Source: Pseudomonadota bacterium (GTDB lineage Bacteria; Pseudomonadota; Alphaproteobacteria; Rhizobiales; Kaistiaceae). Taken from it: a DNA stretch of 11,378 nt. Below, piece by piece: positions 6,658 to 11,378 of the stretch. A model generated the notes under the pieces. That model saw nothing but the letters and a program-made list of their open reading frames with translations, had not been told where the DNA came from and searched no databases. The stretch spans positions 1-11,378 of the forward strand of contig JAEWAD010000199.1 of the NCBI GenBank assembly GCA_023391905.1, written 5' to 3'. Each line of letters begins with the position of its first letter. Within the stretch, counting starts at the first letter, position 1. The position numbers were made by a program, and so were the translations under genes.

Positions 6658-7890
6658 ATGTCCACCGCCGTCTCCCCGCTCGCCGTTCCCTTCCCCGACA
6701 TGCCGCCGATCGAGGGCGTCCGCTTCGCGACCGCCGAGGCCGGCATCAAGTACAAGAACCGCCTCGACGTCTTCCTGGCGCTGTTCGCCGAGGGGACCAC
6801 GGTCGCCGGCGTCTTCACCCAGTCGAAATGCCCGTCTGCGCCGGTCGACTGGTGCCGGGAATCGCTCGCCGGCGGCACGGCCCGGGCGCTGCTGGTCAAT
6901 TCGGGCAACGCGAACGCGTTCACCGGCAAGAAGGGCCGCGAGACGACGAGCCTGCAGGGCGAACTGGCGGCGAAGGTCGCGAACTGCCGTCCCGACGAGG
7001 TCTTCCTCGCCTCGACCGGCGTGATCGGCGAACCGCTCGATGCCCAGAAATTCGCCGTCGTCCTGCCGGATGCCGCGGCCCGCGCCGCCGCTGGCCCCTG
7101 GGTCGACGCCGCCCGCGCCATCATGACCACCCACACCTTCCCGACGGGCGCGACCCGCACGGTCAAGCTCGGCGCCGCCACGGTGACCATCAATGGCATC
7201 GCCAAGGGCGCCGGCATGATCGCGCCCGACATGGCGACCATGCTGTCCTTCGTCGCCACCGACGCCGCCATCGACGCGCCCGTCCTGCAGGCGCTGCTCT
7301 CGAAGGGCGTCGCGGGCAGCTTCAACGCGGTGACCGTCGACAGCGACACCTCGACTTCCGACACGCTGCTCCTGTTCGCCACTGGCAAGGCCGCAGGCGC
7401 CGAGCGGATCTCCGATCCGGCCGATCCGCGCCTCGCCGACTTCGCGACGGCGCTGGACGCGATCCTGCTCGATCTCGCGCAGCAGGTGGCGCGCGACGGC
7501 GAGGGCGCCCGCAAGCTGATCGAGGTGCGCGTCGAGGGCGCCGTTTCCGACGCCTCCGCCAAGCGCATCGCGCTCTCGATCGCCAATTCGCCGCTGGTGA
7601 AGACCGCCGCCGCCGGCGAGGACGCCAATTGGGGCCGCGTCGTGATGGCGGTCGGCAAGGCTGGCGAACCGGCCGATCGCGACAAACTCTCGATCTCGTT
7701 CGGTGAGACGCGCGTCGCCTTCGAGGGGGAGCGCGATCCCGACTATTCGGAGGCCGTCGCCTCGGCCTACATGAAGAACAAGGAAATCGTGATCACCGCC
7801 GCGATCGGCCTCGGCGATGGCCGGGCGACGGTCTGGACCTGCGATCTCACCAAGGAATATGTCGCGATCAATGGCGATTATCGGAGCTGA
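6658..7890 (+). CDS. argJ: Glutamate N-acetyltransferase / ornithine acetyltransferase ArgJ
   Basis: ArgJ moves the acetyl group from N-acetylornithine to glutamate, closing the cyclic arginine pathway; some members also use acetyl-CoA to make N-acetylglutamate. The 410-residue precursor is of normal length. The autocleavage motif is intact: KGAGMIAPDMATML at residues 183-196, with the cut expected between Ala193 and Thr194, leaving Thr194 as the N-terminal nucleophile of the beta chain. Other family segments are LLVNSGNANAFTG (78-90), STGVIGEPL, FNAVTVDSDTSTSDT, NSPLVKTAAAGEDANWGR and the typical end AINGDYRS. Start ATG 6658 fits the family N-terminus; GAGG at 6650-6653 is a modest ribosome-binding site. 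The frame is open further upstream but only into the preceding terminator. Its last 20 bases overlap the next gene, suggesting translational coupling. Mono- or bifunctionality cannot be told from sequence by eye. Confidence 0.97.
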   Translation: MSTAVSPLAVPFPDMPPIEGVRFATAEAGIKYKNRLDVFLALFAEGTTVAGVFTQSKCPSAPVDWCRESLAGGTARALLVNSGNANAFTGKKGRETTSLQGELAAKVANCRPDEVFLASTGVIGEPLDAQKFAVVLPDAAARAAAGPWVDAARAIMTTHTFPTGATRTVKLGAATVTINGIAKGAGMIAPDMATMLSFVATDAAIDAPVLQALLSKGVAGSFNAVTVDSDTSTSDTLLLFATGKAAGAERISDPADPRLADFATALDAILLDLAQQVARDGEGARKLIEVRVEGAVSDASAKRIALSIANSPLVKTAAAGEDANWGRVVMAVGKAGEPADRDKLSISFGETRVAFEGERDPDYSEAVASAYMKNKEIVITAAIGLGDGRATVWTCDLTKEYVAINGDYRS

Positions 7891-8656
7891 GGCCGACGGG
7901 CCGAACGGGGTGCACCTGACGACGCTGGCGATCGAGGCGGCGTGCCTTTCGGCGTGGCCGGCGGTCAGCACCGTGCATGACGGCGCCTGGATCTGGCGCT
8001 TCGCGCATGGCTACAGCAAGCGCTCCAACTCGTTCCAGAGCCTCGATCCGGCGGATGACGGCGATGCCGGCCGCCGGATCGCCTATCTGGCGGCGCTGTC
8101 GGCGCGCAACGGCATCGAGCCGGTGTTCCGCGTCACGCCGCTGGCGGGCGCGCGCGTCGTCGCCGCCCTCGACCAGGCCGGCTGGGCGCCGTTCGATGAA
8201 AGCCGCGTGCTGGCGATGAACCTCGACGGGCACGGTTTCGCCCGCGAAGGGGACGTCCGCTTCTTCGATCCGACCGACCCGCGCTGGTTCCGCGCCCAGA
8301 CGGCGCTCAGCGCGACCTCGGGCCGCACCGTCGAGCTCCTGAAGACGCTGCTCGGCCTGATCGCCCCGGAGGCGCGCGGCATCGTCGCCTATGCGCAGGA
8401 CGGCACGCCGGCGGCCACCGCGCTGGCCGTCAATTCCGGCGGCATCGGTGTCTTCCTGAACGTCGTCACCGACAAGACCAAGCGCCGGCAGGGCCATGGC
8501 CGCCGCGCCATGCAGGCGGCGCTCAGCTGGACGGTCGAGAATGGCGCGCGACACGCGGCGATCCAGGTGACCTCCGATAATGTCGCGGCCATCCAGCTCT
8601 ACGAGGCCCTCGGCTTCGTCGAGCAGTACCGCTATCACTACCGCCGCCCGGCCTGA
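7871..8656 (+). CDS. GNAT-family N-acetyltransferase
   Basis: A 261-residue protein with a C-terminal GNAT fold (about residues 130-258). The acetyl-CoA pyrophosphate-binding motif is visible as RRQGHGRRA at 205-213, preceded by the strand VFLNVVTDK and followed by VTSDNVAAIQLYEALGF (about 233-249), the usual motif B. The N-terminal half (LSAWPAVSTVHDGAWIWRFAHGYSKRSNSFQSL) is typical of a group of rhizobial GNAT proteins found between argJ and mutT. The substrate is unknown. Start ATG 7871 overlaps argJ by 20 bases, and AAGGA at 7852-7856 is rather far away. An in-frame GTG at 7910 would remove 13 residues that look unconserved, so the exact start is uncertain. It is likely co-transcribed with argJ and mutT; being next to argJ does not by itself link it to arginine synthesis. 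Confidence 0.88.
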   Translation: MAIIGAEADGPNGVHLTTLAIEAACLSAWPAVSTVHDGAWIWRFAHGYSKRSNSFQSLDPADDGDAGRRIAYLAALSARNGIEPVFRVTPLAGARVVAALDQAGWAPFDESRVLAMNLDGHGFAREGDVRFFDPTDPRWFRAQTALSATSGRTVELLKTLLGLIAPEARGIVAYAQDGTPAATALAVNSGGIGVFLNVVTDKTKRRQGHGRRAMQAALSWTVENGARHAAIQVTSDNVAAIQLYEALGFVEQYRYHYRRPA

Positions 8657-8675
8657 TCCCCGTTCCGAGGTTCCA

Positions 8676-9080
8676 ATGTCCCGCCGTCTCCTCCTGGTCG
8701 TCGCCTGCGCCCTCGTCGATCCCGACAATCGCATCCTGATCGGCCAGCGGCCGGAGGGGAAGGCGCTTGCCGGCCTCTGGGAGTTTCCCGGCGGCAAGGT
8801 CGACGCCGGCGAGACGCCGGAGGACGCGCTGATCCGCGAGTTGCGCGAGGAACTGGGCGTCGAGACCAAGACGGCCTGCCTGGCGCCGCTGACCTTCGCC
8901 AGCCACACCTATGACGACTTTCATCTCCTGATGCCGCTCTATGTCTGCCGGCGCTGGACCGGATTTCCTCGGAGTCTCGAGGGGCAGGCGCTCAAGTGGG
9001 TTCGCGCCAAGCAACTGCGCGACTATCCGATGCCGCCGGCCGACGAGCCGCTGATCGCGCCGTTAATCGAGCTTTTATGA
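8676..9080 (+). CDS. mutT: Nudix hydrolase, MutT type (8-oxo-dGTP diphosphatase-like)
   Basis: A 134-residue Nudix protein. The full Nudix box GX5EX7REUXEEXGU is present at residues 40-62 (from GKVDAGE through RELREELGV), giving the metal-binding glutamates. The segment LIGQRPEGKALAGLWEFPGGK just before it and the short single-domain length match MutT, which hydrolyses 8-oxo-dGTP to the monophosphate and so prevents A:T to C:G transversions. Related Nudix enzymes with other nucleotide substrates share these features, so the substrate is inferred. ATG 8676 has GAGG at 8667-8670 with 5-nt spacing. The gene lies 19 bp after the GNAT gene, consistent with an argJ-GNAT-mutT operon, and ends in TGA at 9078-9080. 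Confidence 0.92.
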   Translation: MSRRLLLVVACALVDPDNRILIGQRPEGKALAGLWEFPGGKVDAGETPEDALIRELREELGVETKTACLAPLTFASHTYDDFHLLMPLYVCRRWTGFPRSLEGQALKWVRAKQLRDYPMPPADEPLIAPLIELL

Positions 9081-9145
9081 GTTTGCGCCAGCCTGACGTC
9101 TGAAGGCGTCGCATCGCGCGGCGCCGGATATCGTCGGCCAGGACC

Positions 9146-9325
9146 ATGCGCGCGATCGCCGGACATTCCCTGAGACGCCTGCTGCGCGACCGGCGCGGCT
9201 CGATGCTGGCCGAATACGGCCTGATCATCGGCGTCGTCCTGCTGGCGCTCCTCGGCGTGACCATGACCTGGGGCGGCGTCGTCGCGCTCTGGGATCGCCT
9301 TGCGGGCGCGCTGCTGGGCGCCTGA
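9146..9325 (+). CDS. Flp-type (type IVb) pilin, orphan small gene
   Basis: A 59-residue product with the architecture of Flp/Fap pilins. It has a short basic leader (MRAIAGHSLRRLLRDRRG), a prepilin cleavage context with Gly18 followed by SMLAEY, and a hydrophobic helix GLIIGVVLLALLGVTM ending in WGGVVALWDRLAGALLGA. The Glu at +5 and Tyr at +6 after the predicted cut match the class-defining G/XXXXEY pattern, and EYGLI is the commonest wording in Flp pilins. Such pilins are cut by a TadV-type prepilin peptidase and assembled by the Tad secretion machinery at the inner membrane. No tad/cpa genes are in this window, so partners must be elsewhere. AGGA at 9140-9143 is only 2 nt from ATG 9146, a tight spacing. 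It lies 65 bp after mutT and may be read from the same operon. Alternative: an unrelated single-span membrane peptide. Confidence 0.75.
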   Translation: MRAIAGHSLRRLLRDRRGSMLAEYGLIIGVVLLALLGVTMTWGGVVALWDRLAGALLGA

Positions 9326-9331
9326 GGCGCC
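9317..9331. terminator. Possible GC hairpin between convergent stops
   Basis: GGCGCC (9317-9322), TGA, GGCGCC (9326-9331): a 6-bp stem whose loop is the pilin stop codon. The two converging genes have only 12 bp between their stop codons, so a shared terminator would have to sit here. There is no T-run on either side, so this is weak. Confidence 0.25.
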
Positions 9332-9337
9332 ACCGAG

Positions 9338-10219
9338 CTATTCGTCCGTCGGTTGGTTCCGATCGCCTTGCTCGGCGTCCCTGCGGGCCGCCTCGATGGC
9401 GTCGGCCAACCGCATCTTGGCCGATCCCGGCTTCAGCGGCTTCGGCTGGCTTTCGTGCGGCGCCCAGCCCGACAGCGCGATCAGCTCGAAGGTTGCACGG
9501 ATGCGCCCGTCCGCGTCGGAATAGCGCTCGGCATAGAGCTCGGCGGCCCGGGCGAGGATGGCGCGGGTGAGCGGCCGCTTGTCGCGCGCGACGAGCGCAT
9601 TGGTCGCGCCCATGGCGCGCAGGTCGCGCATCAGGTGGAAGATGCTGTCGTAGCGCACCGTCAGCCGGTCGCTGTCCGTCACGGGCAAGGCAAATCCGGC
9701 CCGCTGCAACAGGCCGCCGATGTCGCGGATGTCGGCGAAGGGGGCGACGCGCGGCGCGGCGCCGCCGCGAATGTCGCTCTCGGCCGTCGTCAGAACGGCG
9801 CGCAGCTCCTGCAGCGTATCGCCGCCGAGGAGCGTCGCCATGAACAGGCCGTCCGGCTTCAGCGCGCGGCGGATCTGGGCGAGTAGGCCGGGCAGGTCGT
9901 TGACCCATTGCAGCTGCAGGACGCTGACGGCGAGATCGAGCGAGCCGGGGGCGAGCGGCAGGATCTCGGTCCGGTCGAGCGCCACCCGCGCGACGTCGCC
10001 GCCCTGGCCGGTCGCGGCGAGGGCCTCGAGGAGGGCGGGCGACTGGCTGTCGATCTCGGCGGTGTCCGTGAAGCGGCGATTGACCGCCGTCAGGCGCTCG
10101 GCGAGGTCGGACGCGGCGTGTCGCAGCAGGAAGTCGCTGCCGGCGACCGCCATCCACACGGCCCGGGCGCGATGCTGTTCGAGAAGGTTGCGGTCGAAGA
10201 TCTGGGGGGCGCCGGACAT
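9338..10219 (-). CDS. NDUFAF5/BioC-like class I methyltransferase-fold protein
   Basis: A 293-residue protein with strong family wording: IFDRNLL at the N-terminus, LQLQWVNDLPGLLAQIRRALKPDGLF (102-127), LLGGDTLQELR (130-140), VAPFADIRDIGGLLQRAGFALPVTD (158-182) and GWAPHESQPKPLKPGSAKMRLAD (251-273). This set matches mitochondrial NDUFAF5, which modifies an arginine on complex I subunit NDUFS7 during assembly, and more distantly BioC. A role in complex I maturation is therefore inferred, not shown. Oddly, the place where the SAM-binding DLGCGxG motif belongs reads TDTAEIDSQSPALLEAL (51-67), with no glycine-rich loop. The start is ATG at 10217-10219 because MSGAPQIFDR begins the conserved domain; a GAGAAG lies about 6 nt upstream. 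The frame is open to 10315, but that extension would cross the likely promoter. It diverges from comF and converges on the pilin gene. Confidence 0.85.
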   Translation of the reverse strand: MSGAPQIFDRNLLEQHRARAVWMAVAGSDFLLRHAASDLAERLTAVNRRFTDTAEIDSQSPALLEALAATGQGGDVARVALDRTEILPLAPGSLDLAVSVLQLQWVNDLPGLLAQIRRALKPDGLFMATLLGGDTLQELRAVLTTAESDIRGGAAPRVAPFADIRDIGGLLQRAGFALPVTDSDRLTVRYDSIFHLMRDLRAMGATNALVARDKRPLTRAILARAAELYAERYSDADGRIRATFELIALSGWAPHESQPKPLKPGSAKMRLADAIEAARRDAEQGDRNQPTDE

Positions 10220-10286
10220 GGTCTGCTTCTCACGGGGGGCTGTCAGCTCTTGGGGAGCCGTCCGCTCATGCGGTCTGTCAGCGGCG

Positions 10287-10315
10287 GTTATGGTCCGCGC
10301 GACCCTTCCGGTCAA
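10287..10315 (-). promoter_or_regulatory. Likely promoter of the NDUFAF5-like gene
   Basis: On the minus strand TTGACC (10315-10310), a 17-base spacer, then CATAAC (10292-10287). The hexamers match the alphaproteobacterial housekeeping pattern reasonably. Transcription would start near 10280, about 60 nt before the ATG at 10219. This also argues against translation starting at 10315. Confidence 0.5.
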
Positions 10316-10362
10316 AGTCGAACTGCATTACGTTTCGTCATCTTTGGCGAGGGGCAGGCGTG

Positions 10363-11124
10363 ATGCGGGTCTCTCTCTGGGCACTTGGCCCGCGCATCGA
10401 AGCGGCCGGGCGACGCCTCATCGATCTGGCGATGCCGCCGGCCTGCATGGCCTGCGGCCGGCCCGTTTCGGCCTCCGGGGCGCTTTGCGCAGGATGCTGG
10501 GGACGGCTGCGCCTGATCGAGCGCCCGTTCTGCCCGCAGCTCGCCATTCCGTTCGCCTATGACGTCGGACCGGAGGCGCTTTCGGCCGAAGCGATCGCCG
10601 ATCCGCCACCGTTTGCGCGGATGCGGGCCGTCGCCATTTATGACGATGTCTCCGGCCCGATCGTGCAGGCGCTCAAATATCACGACCACACCGAGCTCGC
10701 CGGGTCGATGGGCCGGATGATGGCACGCGCCGTCGCGGACCTTTCCGCCGAGGTCGATCTCGTGGTCCCGGTTCCGCTGCATCGCGGCCGGCTCTGGCAC
10801 CGCCGCTTCAACCAGTCGGCGATGATCGCCGCGGAGGTGGCGCGCGGGATCGGGCGGCCGCACGGGCCAGAGCTCGTCGCCCGCATCAAGCCGACGCGGC
10901 GCCAGGTCGGGCTCCGGGCGACGGAGCGTGCCGCCAACGTCCAGGGAGCATTTCGGGTGCCCGCCGAGGCGCGGCCGGAACTGGCGGGACGACGGGTTCT
11001 CCTCGTCGACGACGTCTACACCACGGGGGCGACGGTGAAGGCCGTGACGCGGGCGCTTTTGCGCGGCGGCGCGGCTGCCGTGGACGTCGTGGTCTTCGCG
11101 CGGGTTGTCGAAGGGCTGGGCTGA
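10363..11124 (+). CDS. comF: ComF-family phosphoribosyltransferase-like protein
   Basis: A 253-residue member of the ComF/GntX family, linked in competent bacteria to uptake of transforming DNA and of unknown role in most others. The N-terminus has a likely zinc site, Cys28-x2-Cys31 and Cys42-x2-Cys45 (CMACGRPVSASGALCAGC). The C-terminal domain is a type I phosphoribosyltransferase fold: VVPVPLHRGRLWHRRFNQS in the middle and the PRPP-binding loop VDDVYTTGAT at 215-224 near the end. Both parts are complete, so nothing suggests decay. I chose ATG 10363 with GAGGGG at 10349-10354; GTG 10360, directly before it, is an equally in-frame alternative adding one residue. It diverges from the NDUFAF5-like gene across about 140 bp and precedes grxC. 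I found no good promoter for comF itself. Confidence 0.92.
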   Translation: MRVSLWALGPRIEAAGRRLIDLAMPPACMACGRPVSASGALCAGCWGRLRLIERPFCPQLAIPFAYDVGPEALSAEAIADPPPFARMRAVAIYDDVSGPIVQALKYHDHTELAGSMGRMMARAVADLSAEVDLVVPVPLHRGRLWHRRFNQSAMIAAEVARGIGRPHGPELVARIKPTRRQVGLRATERAANVQGAFRVPAEARPELAGRRVLLVDDVYTTGATVKAVTRALLRGGAAAVDVVVFARVVEGLG

Positions 11125-11138
11125 GGCCTATATAGGCC
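11104..11138 (+). promoter_or_regulatory. Likely grxC promoter overlapping a 14-bp palindrome
   Basis: GTTGTC (11104-11109), 18 bases, then CTATAT (11128-11133), close to the CTTGAC-N17-CTATAT pattern described for Sinorhizobium housekeeping promoters. The -10 lies inside the perfect palindrome GGCCTATATAGGCC at 11125-11138, which starts right after the comF stop. Start of transcription would be near 11140, leaving a leader of about 20 nt. Confidence 0.5.
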
Positions 11139-11160
11139 ACTCCATTCACTAGGAACGAAC

Positions 11161-11378
11161 ATGGCCGAAGTGATCATCTACACCCGGCAGGCCTGCGGAT
11201 TCTGCACCGCCGCCAAGCGCCTGCTGGATCGGAAGGGCGTCGCCTATGTGGAATTCGATGCCACCGGAAAGCCCGAATTGCGGCAGGAAATGATCGAGCG
11301 CGCCCAGGGCCGGGCGACTTTTCCGCAGATCTTCATCGGCGGCCACCATGTCGGTGGCTGCGACGACCTGCATGATCT
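11161..11378 (+). CDS. grxC: Glutaredoxin 3, 5' part (3' end outside window)
   Basis: A small cytoplasmic thiol-disulfide oxidoreductase that uses glutathione to reduce protein disulfides and glutathione mixed disulfides. Seventy-two residues are visible of a protein usually near 85-90. The dithiol active site is Cys12-Gly-Phe-Cys15, the dithiol form rather than the monothiol CGFS form. The cis-proline loop reads ATFPQIFIGG with Pro55 (often TVPQIFI elsewhere), and GGCDDL at 65-70 is the glutathione-binding turn. ATG 11161 has AGGA at 11151-11154 with 6-nt spacing. The gene is 36 bp after comF but has its own promoter-like site in that gap, and it runs off the right edge. Confidence 0.95.
   Translation, partial: MAEVIIYTRQACGFCTAAKRLLDRKGVAYVEFDATGKPELRQEMIERAQGRATFPQIFIGGHHVGGCDDLHD

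Noticed and set aside
5590..7971. A 793-codon minus-strand open frame across the isomerase and argJ genes
   Set aside because: It spans two well-recognised genes and a strong plus-strand terminator, and its translation is Arg/Gly/Asp-rich low complexity.

Overview
The window is high-GC chromosomal DNA (roughly two-thirds G+C by eye). It most likely comes from an alphaproteobacterium of the Hyphomicrobiales (Rhizobiales). The evidence is the protein sequences, the order secA / parvulin isomerase / argJ / GNAT / mutT, an NDUFAF5-type methyltransferase with the wording typical of that group, and promoter-like sites close to the alphaproteobacterial sigma-70 pattern. The genus cannot be fixed from the sequence alone.

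Layout. Left edge (2-1907, plus strand): the 3' part of accA, then a lipoprotein L,D-transpeptidase of the YafK/YkuD type. Positions 1908-2551 contain no gene but hold a nest of three unrelated inverted-repeat elements, ending in the secA terminator. secA lies on the minus strand (2552-5269) and diverges from a secreted parvulin-type peptidyl-prolyl isomerase (5575-6492) across about 300 bp. That spacer contains a near-consensus secA promoter. A strong terminator closes the isomerase gene. Next come argJ, a GNAT acetyltransferase overlapping it, and a MutT-type Nudix hydrolase, apparently one operon. They are followed by a 59-codon Flp-type pilin gene (9146-9325) that is easy to miss. A minus-strand NDUFAF5/BioC-like methyltransferase (9338-10219) converges on the pilin gene and diverges from comF (10363-11124). 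grxC (11161 to the right edge, cut) follows with its own promoter-like site.

How the genes fit together. Most are housekeeping: fatty-acid precursor synthesis (accA), envelope crosslinking or remodelling (L,D-transpeptidase), protein export and folding of exported proteins (secA and the isomerase), arginine synthesis (argJ), nucleotide sanitation (mutT), DNA uptake or phosphoribosyltransferase-like function (comF) and thiol redox (grxC). I see no phage, CRISPR, toxin-antitoxin, transposase or evident new defence system. The items most worth a second look are the orphan Flp pilin, the repeat nest, a tandem 15-bp triplication at the start of the L,D-transpeptidase, and the methyltransferase whose SAM-binding glycine motif is degenerate.
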